Below, piece after piece: positions 34,726-48,040 of a DNA stretch of 64,000 nucleotides. The number at the start of each line of letters is the position of its first letter. Position 1 is the first letter of the stretch. Position numbers and translations under genes: made by a program. Where the stretch lies: assembly GCF_019399895.1 (NCBI RefSeq), contig NW_027228799.1, positions 124,001 through 188,000 of the forward strand, in the 5' to 3' direction. The stretch comes from Cardiocondyla obscurior (taxonomy: Eukaryota; Arthropoda; Insecta; Hymenoptera; Formicidae). The notes beneath the pieces are model-generated. The model did not search any database. It had not been told where the DNA came from and worked only from the letters and a program-made list of their open reading frames with translations.

Positions 34726-34967
34726 AAAGTTTGTAGCAAGTGCTAGGCGCAAAGGACATAAAGAAGAATGCCTAAAATAAAGAAATTTAAAGATTTATCG
34801 CGCAGGCAACAAAATCGTCGGTTATGTCTTATCAGACAAAGAGAAGAGCTTGTGGCATCTGTTAATAATAATCGTACTACCGTGCAAGAGTCACTTACAC
34901 AATATAATGTTGAAGAAGAAATTGATAATGTGATTTATGAATGTGTTAGAAGTAACACAAAACCGGT

Positions 34968-35996
34968 TGTAGCGGTCGACGCATTTGTGAACGCAACATA
35001 ATGCGTCGTCTGCTACAGTATAGGTTAACTTTATAACCTATTGACTATGACAGCTTGAGCTGTCATCGAAGGGAGTTTGCCTCCACTCCGCTAGGTGGAT
35101 TGAAGGCAAATTCAATTCTCGACAGTAAAAATGGCCAGCCAACTGGTCATATACCGGACCAGTTGGCCGGTCAAGGCTGCTAATGATCCACTCTGGTAAC
35201 AGTGGTCAGAGGCCAAAAAGTGTTTTAACCTGCCGAGGTGTGCGCCTAACATACGGAAGCACCCAAGGCAAAAGTGTTGTAATCCAATGAGCGAGATCTC
35301 TTATAAAAGAGTGCGGAGAGGGAAGAGAGCAAAGAGGATAATAACTCCAGCCTTCTTACCATCATCCCCGGAGAGCGAGAAGGAGAATCGTCCCAGGATC
35401 CTAAGTATCGAGGACTTCCGAGGGAAAGTTAGGATCTTACCGAAAAGAGGACTAGACGAAGGAGAACAATTCTTCCCCTGGAGACTCATCCCTATAGACA
35501 TCCCGAGGACTCGACAGGAGGCAGAGACAGCTACAGCCAAGGCCGAAAATCAAGACAAGGCAACCACAGCTGAGGCAGCAGTCCAGGCTGAAACACCAAA
35601 GGCTGAAGCAGAGATACAGACCGAGACCTTCAGGAGAAGCAAAGCAACGCAGACAGAAGGAGCAGAGATCAGTAAAGCAACGCAGACAGAAGGGGCAGAG
35701 ATCAGCAAAGCAACGCAGACAGAAGGAGCAGAGTTCAGCGAAACAACACAGAGAGCAGAGATCTTCCCGATCAAGTACCCCGGAGACGACAAGTGGGGAC
35801 CGATCCTGGTCACACTTACTAAGCCACATCTTAGCTACCGAGAACGCCGACAAGACTAAAGTCTTCGGCATTTTGAATAGGCGCCCAGCCAAAAGGGCGC
35901 CGCTTAGAGAATTACAAAATTAAATATTGTTAAATAATTGTAAGATTAATAAAATTTATGTTGAAAAATATTTGGAGATCAACTGATTCTACCATA
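34968..35996 (+). mobile_element. ORF-bearing solo LTR, unit 5
   Basis: Copy of 11278-12306 with the same CCGGT flanks. Confidence 0.88.
35287..35859 (+). CDS. LTR-encoded protein, unit 5
   Basis: Translation identical to 11597-12169. Confidence 0.7.
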   Translation: MSEISYKRVRRGKRAKRIITPAFLPSSPESEKENRPRILSIEDFRGKVRILPKRGLDEGEQFFPWRLIPIDIPRTRQEAETATAKAENQDKATTAEAAVQAETPKAEAEIQTETFRRSKATQTEGAEISKATQTEGAEISKATQTEGAEFSETTQRAEIFPIKYPGDDKWGPILVTLTKPHLSYRERRQD

Positions 35997-37938
35997 CCGG
36001 TTAATGAAGGAAATACATATTTCAGCAGTACAGACGAATGTACACAGGAATCAACGTTTAATAATAATTTAAGTACAGCAAAGTCTGGATTAAAAGAAAA
36101 TTTACAATCATGGGCAATTGAGTATAATGTCACTCACAGGTCACTAACATCATTGTTGAACATTGTTGAAAATATTGAAAGAAGGAGGTCATCATGAATT
36201 GCCTAGTGATGCCAGAACACTGTTACAAACGTCCAAACAAACAATTGTAATGGAATGTGATAATGGACATTATTACCATTACGGTTTAGAAAACGCATTG
36301 CAAGACAAATTGCAATGTTGTACAAATTTGCGCAATATTAATGAAATTCAGATTAATATTAATATTAATGGACTTCTTCTAGCAAAAAATTCACAAAACC
36401 AGCTATGGCCAATACTCGGTGTAATTTTTAATATTAATGACACAGATCCATTTCTCATTGGTGCCTATTATGGCAATAAAAAATCTGCAAAAGCGTCAAC
36501 ATTTTTACAACAATTTTGTGACGAATATGAAAATTTTCACAAAAATGGCTTTGTGTTTAATAACAAAACATATCGTGTAACAAAAAGAGCAGTAATTTGC
36601 GATGCTCCAGCAAAATCTTTCGTAACTGGCACGAAAGGTCATAATGCTTACTTTGATTGCGGAAAATGTTTTTGTGAAGGAAGTTACACTAACTATAGAA
36701 TGGTCTTTGACGAACATGATGCCATATTACAAACAGACGAAAATTTCCACAACCGAGCTAATGAAGAGCATCATATTACCGTTTCGCCTTTTGAGAAATT
36801 AACTGGATTGAATATGATTAATAATTTTACCTTAGACTACATGCATCTTGTATGTCTAAAGGTAATGAAAAAATTGATACAATTGTGGACGAAGGGGAAA
36901 ATAGTCTTCCGCTTATGTGCGATGGATATAGATGCACTATTCATAGACATGATAACATTCAACAAGTACATTCCAGTAGAATTTGTGTGACACGCACGTG
37001 GAATTAATGAAATGGACCGGTGGAAGGCTACGGAATTTAGATTGTTCCTCTTGTATCTTGGGCCTATAATTTAAAAAAAAAAATTTGAACAAGAATTATT
37101 ACACACACTTTTGCGTATTACATACTGCAATTAGAATATTGAGTCACCCAGAGGATTGTTTGTATAATAATACTTATGCAAACAAGTTATTAACATGTTT
37201 TGTTAAAAACTTTACAATATTATATGGTGACAGTGCAACGGTGTATAATGTGCACAACTTAATACATCTTTCTCAAGATGTTAGAACGTACGGATGCTTA
37301 GACACATTCAGTGTATTCCCATTTGAAAATTACTTACATTCATTAAAGAAGAAGTTACGTAAGTCAGAAAAACCTCTCTCTCAACTAAACAACAGAATAC
37401 ATGAATGTAAGTTACGTTCTAAGAGAAAAAGTGAGAACATAAAGGAACTACTCCTCTTAAAACCAAACGTAAGAAGTTTATCTCTAAATTGTGAACGATC
37501 ATGCAAAACAATTCAATTTAAAAACTTTATGTTAAGAACCAAGTCTCCAAATAACTGTTGCTACTTGAAAGATGGATCCGTTGTTTGCATTAAATATATT
37601 GGATTCCACAACGACAGTCCAGTTATTTTGGGCAATAGATACATAGACTTACAGCCCATTTCAGGATATCCATGTAACTCGCAAGACATGGATATACATA
37701 CCAGTAACAGTCAGGTTTCAGATTTAGAGGTAATACCTGTGAGTGATATAAAGATAAAAGAAGTTAATATTTTGTTTGATGGAGCACATTTTGTAATGCC
37801 TTTATTACATTAGTAATGGCATTACAAAGATTTGTATTATGTACAATAAAGTACGTACCGAAGCAAAAATCTTAAATGTTGCAACGTATCAGTGTACATT
37901 CTCAATTTTAAATAATGTTATTACAAATTTTGTTTCAG

Positions 37939-39380
37939 ATGTATAATATTATTTTTTATAACGACTGGTGTTCAGTTGTCCCCAGTATGTAGGTGCACAA
38001 AATAAACAAAATGTTTTCTTGGCCTCCAAAGGACATTAATGCTACAGTGGCAATAGCCAAGGGAATTGCTCCCGATGAAAAGTGGTCCACTTTGCAATAT
38101 CGCCGCATTACAGGGTCTTATGGTAAATATAACAAAAATTATGAATGATATTATATGTCAAAATAAATGAAAAGAATAATAAATATCACTATGTATACTG
38201 CTATTAATGTAATTACTTTTCCAACAGGAACATACAAGATGGCCCGCAAAGCGGAAAAAAAGGCGGTTTATATTACAACATCTGAAGACGAAGTAAGAAT
38301 GCAAAAAATGTGCAATGCGACGCCGCAAATAGAAAAAAGATCAATAAAAAAATCTTTATTTTATGATGAAATACAAAATGACGATGAAAATATGAGTAAG
38401 TAATAATGTATTGTCCATGTAATATTTCTTAACATCATGTGACACGCATTCCTGTAGTATTGTTCGAAAGATAAAAACGATGTACATAATATATATGTTT
38501 AACAGGACCTAAAAAGAAACAAAAGAGGATGTCTATATTAGGAAAACCGCCATGTTCGTACAAAACTCAGAACAGTTCATGTAAGAAATCTTCCAATTTG
38601 AATTACGATATATATAATAATTATCAAGTTGAGTGCCAGTGCCTCGCTGTTGAACGTACATTATTTTGTTGTACCATTCGCCACTGTCTCATCAAAAAAC
38701 AGAAAATAATAATTTATTCAAATATTACAATAAGTCAACGATGATACATTGGCGTGGTAAATTACAATAATGTCGTAGTCACCGGTGAGGCATTGGTAGA
38801 TAACGTCTGAATAAGGAAAAAAATTTGTCAACGCAAATTATTAATATACTGTATATTACTTTTTCAGTATTTCATTTAATGTAATTATTTTTTTAGAAAA
38901 AATTTCAGTATCAACTGTAGGCTTGGAGGAAAATGATAACATTGAGTCTGACGTAGACAATAATTTGCATTTTAGTGATGTCGAAAACCTATTCAATACA
39001 AACATTGACGTCGAAAATGATACAAAAGCAATAAACATTGAACCTTTGAATAATAATGAAGACATCCGAAATGTAGAAGATGCACACAGATATGCAGAAG
39101 AAGATATTAGTAATAATACTAATACAATATTGGAGGACATGCAATATCCCATGAATCATACTTGTTGCAGTAAGTATTATGAAATACTTTGTATTTATAC
39201 TTTAATGTTTTTACGTGCTTGTAACAAAAAACGTAACAAAATGTAACAAAAAGTAACAATATATTTTCAAATAATCTCTTGATCTTTATAGAAGCGTGCC
39301 GTACAATCCTAGATGTTCTGCTCAAAAAATTGGACACAATAATAAATTTATTACGTAATAACGAAGGGAACTATCAATAG
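37939..39380 (+). pseudogene. DUF4806-like accessory gene, unit 5
   Basis: Copy of 14249-15690, lacking the C-terminal exons. Confidence 0.65.
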
Positions 39381-39629
39381 GTGCCAAATAATGAGAATAA
39401 TAACGATTATTTGTTATTACCACCATTCCCTTTAACCAATGTGGACGCATTTTTGTAATTCAATAATGATATGCACAGAGATGTTTAAATACGTAAACAA
39501 TTCGTAAGTTATACCTTTTCACTTAATTATTACACATCGGTTATCAGTAACTATTAACTGTAGTGCGCTAATTATAAGTGCAAATATGTTAGTGCTTCGG
39601 TTAGCAATGTAACTGCACAAGTTAAGATA

Positions 39630-39845
39630 TACAGGGTGTCCCAAAGTCATGTAGACAAACTTTGGAACTAGGTAGATCTCATTATTTTAAGAAGAAAAGT
39701 TTTTTACCATTTTTTATTCCGAGTAATATTAAGCGAGATAATAATTATTAAAAATTATGTCTTTTAAGCAGAACTTACTGCCCCTTACACCGCGCGGAGA
39801 CGCTCTATCCATCGGTAGTCCCCAATCCTTGCGTTCTCGATCATC
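39630..39845. mobile_element. Truncated MITE arm, unit 5
   Basis: Copy of 15940-16155. Confidence 0.9.
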
Positions 39846-40377
39846 CCTTCATCAGCGAGTCATCCCTTCCGAACATTCCAGAATATTGTTAACATTTTTA
39901 GAAAAAACGGTTAGAGAATTTTATTACAGGCATCTCACATTTTGTTGCCTGAATTTTTATGACTTTCATCCGTACGACACATTCTTGCAATTGTGGGCCT
40001 CTCGCACTTTTGGTTTTTCTAAAGCTTGGAATCCACGGCGTAATTACAACTCGGAAAGTTACTTTTTCTTCATAAATCCTTTTACTTACGGTCATACGTT
40101 TGATGAAAGTTGAAAATATTTATGGACCTTGTTTGATTTTTTTGTGTCGCGTCCAGATAAGTTTCTATTGTCTGGTTTTCGTTGGCGCCAAGTTTACAAT
40201 TTGTTATATGTTTTTCTTTGTTCTTTCCTTTTTTTTCAAACGTATGGTAATACCGGATATTTCTAGTTATAAAATTGTCTTTCTGGAAGGTTCTAAAGTT
40301 TTCTCTTTGTGCTTCAATGGAGTACGGTATACCTCCTCTTAACTAAATTCTCTAATATGTGTCGAAAAAAAGGGAGA

Positions 40378-40648
40378 TGTAACAATTGCTTCTATTAGCT
40401 TATACCTATTTGGTTTTATACACTTTTTTCTGCTTTTACAACTTTTTCATAAATGAAAGTGCATCACTAGTACTTAGCTATTCTGTAATAGTATAAAGAA
40501 CTCTTACAGTTACAGTTACAGATAAAATTCAACAAACATAAAGCAAAACATTTTTAGACGTTTTTACATTTACACATATCCCAAATAATGTACTGTCAAT
40601 TTGTAAATCGTTGCAGCTGATACTTCACCTTACCGTACTACAGTAACA
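40378..40648 (+). mobile_element. LTR, unit 6
   Basis: Copy of the 10765-11035 LTR. Confidence 0.6.
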
Positions 40649-40890
40649 AAAGTTTGTAGCAAGTGCTAGGCGCAAAGGACATAAAGAAGAATGCCTAAAA
40701 TAAAGAAATTTAAAGATTTATCGCGCAGGCAACAAAATCGTCGGTTATGTCTTATCAGACAAAGAGAAGAGCTTGTGGCATCTGTTAATAATAATCGTAC
40801 TACCGTGCAAGAGTCACTTACACAATATAATGTTGAAGAAGAAATTGATAATGTGATTTATGAATGTGTTAGAAGTAACACAAAACCGGT

Positions 40891-41919
40891 TGTAGCGGTC
40901 GACGCATTTGTGAACGCAACATAATGCGTCGTCTGCTACAGTATAGGTTAACTTTATAACCTATTGACTATGACAGCTTGAGCTGTCATCGAAGGGAGTT
41001 TGCCTCCACTCCGCTAGGTGGATTGAAGGCAAATTCAATTCTCGACAGTAAAAATGGCCAGCCAACTGGTCATATACCGGACCAGTTGGCCGGTCAAGGC
41101 TGCTAATGATCCACTCTGGTAACAGTGGTCAGAGGCCAAAAAGTGTTTTAACCTGCCGAGGTGTGCGCCTAACATACGGAAGCACCCAAGGCAAAAGTGT
41201 TGTAATCCAATGAGCGAGATCTCTTATAAAAGAGTGCGGAGAGGGAAGAGAGCAAAGAGGATAATAACTCCAGCCTTCTTACCATCATCCCCGGAGAGCG
41301 AGAAGGAGAATCGTCCCAGGATCCTAAGTATCGAGGACTTCCGAGGGAAAGTTAGGATCTTACCGAAAAGAGGACTAGACGAAGGAGAACAATTCTTCCC
41401 CTGGAGACTCATCCCTATAGACATCCCGAGGACTCGACAGGAGGCAGAGACAGCTACAGCCAAGGCCGAAAATCAAGACAAGGCAACCACAGCTGAGGCA
41501 GCAGTCCAGGCTGAAACACCAAAGGCTGAAGCAGAGATACAGACCGAGACCTTCAGGAGAAGCAAAGCAACGCAGACAGAAGGAGCAGAGATCAGTAAAG
41601 CAACGCAGACAGAAGGGGCAGAGATCAGCAAAGCAACGCAGACAGAAGGAGCAGAGTTCAGCGAAACAACACAGAGAGCAGAGATCTTCCCGATCAAGTA
41701 CCCCGGAGACGACAAGTGGGGACCGATCCTGGTCACACTTACTAAGCCACATCTTAGCTACCGAGAACGCCGACAAGACTAAAGTCTTCGGCATTTTGAA
41801 TAGGCGCCCAGCCAAAAGGGCGCCGCTTAGAGAATTACAAAATTAAATATTGTTAAATAATTGTAAGATTAATAAAATTTATGTTGAAAAATATTTGGAG
41901 ATCAACTGATTCTACCATA
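40891..41919 (+). mobile_element. ORF-bearing solo LTR, unit 6
   Basis: Copy of 11278-12306 with the same CCGGT flanks. Confidence 0.88.
41210..41782 (+). CDS. LTR-encoded protein, unit 6
   Basis: Translation identical to 11597-12169. Confidence 0.7.
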   Translation: MSEISYKRVRRGKRAKRIITPAFLPSSPESEKENRPRILSIEDFRGKVRILPKRGLDEGEQFFPWRLIPIDIPRTRQEAETATAKAENQDKATTAEAAVQAETPKAEAEIQTETFRRSKATQTEGAEISKATQTEGAEISKATQTEGAEFSETTQRAEIFPIKYPGDDKWGPILVTLTKPHLSYRERRQD

Positions 41920-44900
41920 CCGGTTAATGAAGGAAATACATATTTCAGCAGTACAGACGAATGTACACAGGAATCAACGTTTAATAATAATTTAAGTACA
42001 GCAAAGTCTGGATTAAAAGAAAATTTACAATCATGGGCAATTGAGTATAATGTCACTCACAGGTCACTAACATCATTGTTGAACATTGTTGAAAATATTG
42101 AAAGAAGGAGGTCATCATGAATTGCCTAGTGATGCCAGAACACTGTTACAAACGTCCAAACAAACAATTGTAATGGAATGTGATAATGGACATTATTACC
42201 ATTACGGTTTAGAAAACGCATTGCAAGACAAATTGCAATGTTGTACAAATTTGCGCAATATTAATGAAATTCAGATTAATATTAATATTAATGGACTTCT
42301 TCTAGCAAAAAATTCACAAAACCAGCTATGGCCAATACTCGGTGTAATTTTTAATATTAATGACACAGATCCATTTCTCATTGGTGCCTATTATGGCAAT
42401 AAAAAATCTGCAAAAGCGTCAACATTTTTACAACAATTTTGTGACGAATATGAAAATTTTCACAAAAATGGCTTTGTGTTTAATAACAAAACATATCGTG
42501 TAACAAAAAGAGCAGTAATTTGCGATGCTCCAGCAAAATCTTTCGTAACTGGCACGAAAGGTCATAATGCTTACTTTGATTGCGGAAAATGTTTTTGTGA
42601 AGGAAGTTACACTAACTATAGAATGGTCTTTGACGAACATGATGCCATATTACAAACAGACGAAAATTTCCACAACCGAGCTAATGAAGAGCATCATATT
42701 ACCGTTTCGCCTTTTGAGAAATTAACTGGATTGAATATGATTAATAATTTTACCTTAGACTACATGCATCTTGTATGTCTAAAGGTAATGAAAAAATTGA
42801 TACAATTGTGGACGAAGGGGAAAATAGTCTTCCGCTTATGTGCGATGGATATAGATGCACTATTCATAGACATGATAACATTCAACAAGTACATTCCAGT
42901 AGAATTTGTGTGACACGCACGTGGAATTAATGAAATGGACCGGTGGAAGGCTACGGAATTTAGATTGTTCCTCTTGTATCTTGGGCCTATAATTTAAAAA
43001 AAAAAATTTGAACAAGAATTATTACACACACTTTTGCGTATTACATACTGCAATTAGAATATTGAGTCACCCAGAGGATTGTTTGTATAATAATACTTAT
43101 GCAAACAAGTTATTAACATGTTTTGTTAAAAACTTTACAATATTATATGGTGACAGTGCAACGGTGTATAATGTGCACAACTTAATACATCTTTCTCAAG
43201 ATGTTAGAACGTACGGATGCTTAGACACATTCAGTGTATTCCCATTTGAAAATTACTTACATTCATTAAAGAAGAAGTTACGTAAGTCAGAAAAACCTCT
43301 CTCTCAACTAAACAACAGAATACATGAATGTAAGTTACGTTCTAAGAGAAAAAGTGAGAACATAAAGGAACTACTCCTCTTAAAACCAAACGTAAGAAGT
43401 TTATCTCTAAATTGTGAACGATCATGCAAAACAATTCAATTTAAAAACTTTATGTTAAGAACCAAGTCTCCAAATAACTGTTGCTACTTGAAAGATGGAT
43501 CCGTTGTTTGCATTAAATATATTGGATTCCACAACGACAGTCCAGTTATTTTGGGCAATAGATACATAGACTTACAGCCCATTTCAGGATATCCATGTAA
43601 CTCGCAAGACATGGATATACATACCAGTAACAGTCAGGTTTCAGATTTAGAGGTAATACCTGTGAGTGATATAAAGATAAAAGAAGTTAATATTTTGTTT
43701 GATGGAGCACATTTTGTAATGCCTTTATTACATTAGTAATGGCATTACAAAGATTTGTATTATGTACAATAAAGTACGTACCGAAGCAAAAATCTTAAAT
43801 GTTGCAACGTATCAGTGTACATTCTCAATTTTAAATAATGTTATTACAAATTTTGTTTCAGATGTATAATATTATTTTTTATAACGACTGGTGTTCAGTT
43901 GTCCCCAGTATGTAGGTGCACAAAATAAACAAAATGTTTTCTTGGCCTCCAAAGGACATTAATGCTACAGTGGCAATAGCCAAGGGAATTGCTCCCGATG
44001 AAAAGTGGTCCACTTTGCAATATCGCCGCATTACAGGGTCTTATGGTAAATATAACAAAAATTATGAATGATATTATATGTCAAAATAAATGAAAAGAAT
44101 AATAAATATCACTATGTATACTGCTATTAATGTAATTACTTTTCCAACAGGAACATACAAGATGGCCCGCAAAGCGGAAAAAAAGGCGGTTTATATTACA
44201 ACATCTGAAGACGAAGTAAGAATGCAAAAAATGTGCAATGCGACGCCGCAAATAGAAAAAAGATCAATAAAAAAATCTTTATTTTATGATGAAATACAAA
44301 ATGACGATGAAAATATGAGTAAGTAATAATGTATTGTCCATGTAATATTTCTTAACATCATGTGACACGCATTCCTGTAGTATTGTTCGAAAGATAAAAA
44401 CGATGTACATAATATATATGTTTAACAGGACCTAAAAAGAAACAAAAGAGGATGTCTATATTAGGAAAACCGCCATGTTCGTACAAAACTCAGAACAGTT
44501 CATGTAAGAAATCTTCCAATTTGAATTACGATATATATAATAATTATCAAGTTGAGTGCCAGTGCCTCGCTGTTGAACGTACATTATTTTGTTGTACCAT
44601 TCGCCACTGTCTCATCAAAAAACAGAAAATAATAATTTATTCAAATATTACAATAAGTCAACGATGATACATTGGCGTGGTAAATTACAATAATGTCGTA
44701 GTCACCGGTGAGGCATTGGTAGATAACGTCTGAATAAGGAAAAAAATTTGTCAACGCAAATTATTAATATACTGTATATTACTTTTTCAGTATTTCATTT
44801 AATGTAATTATTTTTTTAGAAAAAATTTCAGTATCAACTGTAGGCTTGGAGGAAAATGATAACATTGAGTCTGACGTAGACAATAATTTGCATTTTAGTG

Positions 44901-45552
44901 ATGTCGAAAACCTATTCAATACAAACATTGACGTCGAAAATGATACAAAAGCAATAAACATTGAACCTTTGAATAATAATGAAGACATCCGAAATGTAGA
45001 AGATGCACACAGATATGCAGAAGAAGATATTAGTAATAATACTAATACAATATTGGAGGACATGCAATATCCCATGAATCATACTTGTTGCAGTAAGTAT
45101 TATGAAATACTTTGTATTTATACTTTAATGTTTTTACGTGCTTGTAACAAAAAACGTAACAAAATGTAACAAAAAGTAACAATATATTTTCAAATAATCT
45201 CTTGATCTTTATAGAAGCGTGCCGTACAATCCTAGATGTTCTGCTCAAAAAATTGGACACAATAATAAATTTATTACGTAATAACGAAGGGAACTATCAA
45301 TAGGTGCCAAATAATGAGAATAATAACGATTATTTGTTATTACCACCATTCCCTTTAACCAATGTGGACGCATTTTTGTAATTCAATAATGATATGCACA
45401 GAGATGTTTAAATACGTAAACAATTCGTAAGTTATACCTTTTCACTTAATTATTACACATCGGTTATCAGTAACTATTAACTGTAGTGCGCTAATTATAA
45501 GTGCAAATATGTTAGTGCTTCGGTTAGCAATGTAACTGCACAAGTTAAGATA

Positions 45553-46106
45553 TACAGGGTGTCCCAAAGTCATGTAGACAAACTTTGGAACTAGGTAGAT
45601 CTCATTATTTTAAGAAGAAAAGTTTTTTACCATTTTTTATTCCGAGTAATATTAAGCGAGATAATAATTATTAAAAATTATGTCTTTTAAGCAGAACTTA
45701 CTGCCCCTTACACCGCGCGGAGACGCTCTATCCATCGGTAGTCCCCAATCCTTGCGTTCTCGATCATCGATATGAAAAATGAAGACGCGCGGGGCAAGAC
45801 AGGCAGTTACGATCAGTTCGCCTAGATAAACTGGTCTAAACCAGGAATCAAAGAAAGGCGACGACGCGTAACAATACAAAGAAAATTATCGATGATCAAG
45901 AAAGCATGGATTGGGGACTACCGACGGATAGAGCGTCTCCGCGCGGTGTGAGGAGCAGTAAGATCCGCCTAAAAAACCTAATTTTCAATAATTTTTATCT
46001 CGCTTAATATTACTCAGAATAAAAAATGGTAAAGGACTTTTCGTCTTAAAATAACGAGATCTACCTAGTTCCAAAGTTTGTCTACATGACTTTGGGACAC
46101 CCTGTA
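45553..46106. mobile_element. Intact MITE at the array's right edge (554 bp)
   Basis: Terminal repeats of about 220 bp: TACAGGGTGTCCCAAAG at the left, CTTTGGGACACCCTGTA at the right, TA on each side (45551-45552 and 46107-46108). The unique centre of about 115 bp starts at 45769. It sits in an intron of the accessory gene and was there before amplification, since its left arm ends every unit. Confidence 0.9.
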
Positions 46107-46137
46107 TAAGTATTTCTTTTTGTACACAAAGGAAAAA

Positions 46138-46138
<1 letters not shown>

Positions 46139-46192
<54 letters not shown>

Positions 46193-46209
46193 TATATATA
46201 TATATATAT
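46139..46209. repeat. (AT)n microsatellite
   Basis: About 70 bp of almost pure TA repeat with one GA interruption, in the intron before exon 46321-46480. Confidence 0.97.
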
Positions 46210-46659
46210 TCTAAAGTAGTAAACAATATCTATAATACGTGCTAACCACTGCGTAAACGAATACACCTTTTTTTATCAATTGCAATACAATGTGTCTACA
46301 TATTTTGTTTTTGTTTTCAGAAAAAGAAAATTGCCATGATCGGAGGAAATACGTATTGCCTTAAAATACGAAACATATTCCGGTTCACATTGACCGACGA
46401 TTTATGTATTCAACTGTTATGGACAGGCTGGAAGCAAACAACATCTGTAAAAGATACGGCATTTGTAGCCATAATTTTAGGTATATATGTCGTTAATTTT
46501 AAATGAATATATTTTTTTATTACAGCTAAATTTTAAATTATTATTTCAGATTACATTACTTCTATAGAACGATGCACAATGAATGACGTACGAAAAGTTA
46601 TACAGGAGTTTCTACATCACGCTGGAGACCGGGTGAAGTACCAGCAAACAAAAATGTAA

Positions 46660-47284
46660 ATTTTTATTATTGTGCTTCCGTGAGCCCAGGGTGGTCGCAC
46701 TGGGGTTCCAATAGCTCGCGTATGCGTGAGGATCCTCCGGTGCACTGTCACATCACGGTCTCTGCTGGAGCTAATATAAATGATAAATAAAAGGCGAAAC
46801 GGGAGCTGTCAATGCAAAAGTAGTAGAAAAAAGAAAAGACAAACAGAAATAAATTGTAATAAAAAATATTAAACATAAAGAATAAGAGAAAAGAAAACGA
46901 AATATGAAAGAAGAAGAAACACGTAGGTACAATTAAGAGAAGAAGAAATACAAGAAGAAAAAAAGAAATAATTATTTTTAAAAGGAGAGTATAATTTAAA
47001 CAGAATAGATATTACTATTATATGCATTTACTAATTATATTTTCTTGTTTCAGCTTCCAACTATAAGGAGATAATTAAGATAATAGCCTAGAGGAGCGAG
47101 CAAAGAAGGAGCAGGAGAAGCAGTAACATAGTAGAAGAGAAAAAAAAGGAGAAGAAAACAAAAGGAGAGTACTGTTAAATTTTATTACGATAGATTACTT
47201 TTTAGTATTGTTATAGTGTAGATAGTAGTGCAGATAGAGAAAGATGATGAACGCTCTCCAGATCGAAAATCTGATTTCTCCTAT
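46660..47284. other. No gene seen; GC-rich block then purine-rich DNA
   Basis: 46679-46770 is more GC-rich than its surroundings (GTGAGCCCAGGGTGGTCGCA) and is followed by AATGATAAATAAAAG. This may be the 3' end and tail of a retroposon, but no flanking duplication was found. 46800-47180 is A/G-rich simple sequence. Confidence 0.35.
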
Positions 47285-47286
47285 TA

Positions 47287-47654
47287 TACAGGGTGTCCCA
47301 GACATAACGAAAGATACTGGAAGGATAGATAGAATTGATTGAGACAAGTAGAAGAGTCCCGTACCATTTTGCAAAATTCTCAACCGTTATTGAGAAAAAA
47401 ATTAATTTGTCTAGCGCAAGAGCGACAAGGAAGCTGCGGGCGAGTGAGCACGACAAGCGGATGGCTAGGAATGGCGCCGTCGCCTGTCGCGCTCACTCAC
47501 GCGTGGCTTCCTTGTCGCTCTTGCGCTAGACAAATTAATTTTTTTTTTCAATAATGGTTACGAATTTTACAAATTCGTAAAAAACTTTTCGTCTCCAAAT
47601 CTGATTTCCTACCTACAGTTTTAATATTGCTAATAATATTTCGGACACTCTGTA
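47287..47654. mobile_element. Foldback MITE with unlike arms (368 bp)
   Basis: The left arm is the type found on both sides of 6680-7048; the right arm is the complement of the left arm of 5826-6192. The core is shared. TA flanks; right end GACACTCTGTA. Confidence 0.8.
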
Positions 47655-47656
47655 TA

Positions 47657-48038
47657 TACAGGGTGTCTCAGCCCATGTGTAAAATCCTATACAGATAGAT
47701 AGGTCTTGGGAAGATAAGTAAAAAAGTTCTTTAACGTTTTGAGAAATTCTTAATACTTATTGAGAAAAAAATTAATTTCTCTAGCGCAAAAGCGACAAGG
47801 AAGCTATACGTAAGTGAGCGCAACAGGCGAGTAGCTAAAAATGGTGCCGTCGTCTGTTGCGCTTACTCACGCGTGGCTTCCTTGTCGCTCTTGCGCTAGA
47901 CAAATTAATTTTTTTCTCAATAACAGTTGAGAATTTTACAAAATAACATTTTGTAAAATTTAAAAGAACTTTTTTATTTATCTTCCTAAGACCTACCTAT
48001 CTGTATAGGATTTTACACATGGGCTGAGACACCCTATA
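47657..48038. mobile_element. Foldback MITE with matched arms (382 bp)
   Basis: Both arms carry CAGCCCATGTGTAAAATCCT or its complement, the arm type seen only on the right of 5826-6192. Right end CACCCTATA, TA spacer to the next element. Confidence 0.8.
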
Positions 48039-48040
48039 TA

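Larger units (their letters stand above)
34768..37813 (+). pseudogene. DNA transposase remnant, unit 5
   Basis: Copy of 11078-14123; pieces at 34768-34967, 35997-36197, 36163-36990 and 37085-37813. Confidence 0.75.
33931..39853. repeat. Array unit 5
   Basis: Same content as unit 1, shifted by 23,690 bp. Confidence 0.95.
40691..43736 (+). pseudogene. DNA transposase remnant, unit 6
   Basis: Copy of 11078-14123; pieces at 40691-40890, 41920-42120, 42086-42913 and 43008-43736. This is the unit still joined to the full downstream accessory gene. Confidence 0.75.
10241..45768. repeat. Tandem array: six copies of a 5.92 kb unit (35.5 kb)
   Basis: Six head-to-tail units begin at 10241, 16164, 22087, 28008, 33931 and 39854. 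Period 5,923 bp except unit 3 (5,921 bp). All long open frames have identical translations in every unit. The only differences I noticed are two single-T losses in unit 3 and the last eight bases missing in unit 6. Each unit runs from within a gypsy 3' end to within the left arm of a MITE. Such identity implies very recent amplification or homogenisation, or an assembly effect. Confidence 0.97.
39854..45768. repeat. Array unit 6 (last; continues into unduplicated DNA)
   Basis: Diverges from the other units after CGATCATC (45768), where the intact MITE continues. This marks the original right breakpoint. Confidence 0.95.
43862..46659 (+). pseudogene. DUF4806-like accessory gene, unit 6, with its C-terminal exons
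   Basis: The only copy with the 3' end. After the five exons (43862-45303) and a MITE lying in an intron (45553-46106), two more exons follow: 46321-46480 after TTGTTTTCAG, and 46550-46659 after TTATTTCAG, joined in phase and ending at TAA. They encode IGGNTYCLKIRNIFRFTL, TDDLCIQLLWTGWK and a C-terminal helix VRKVIQEFLHH. The GG...TD-x-L...W-x-G pattern is what I expect of the DUF4806 domain (small C-terminal domain of unknown function, often beside insect transposases). The in-frame stops in exon 1 and after exon 5 remain, so it is probably dead. The splice model is inferred, not observed. Confidence 0.68.
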
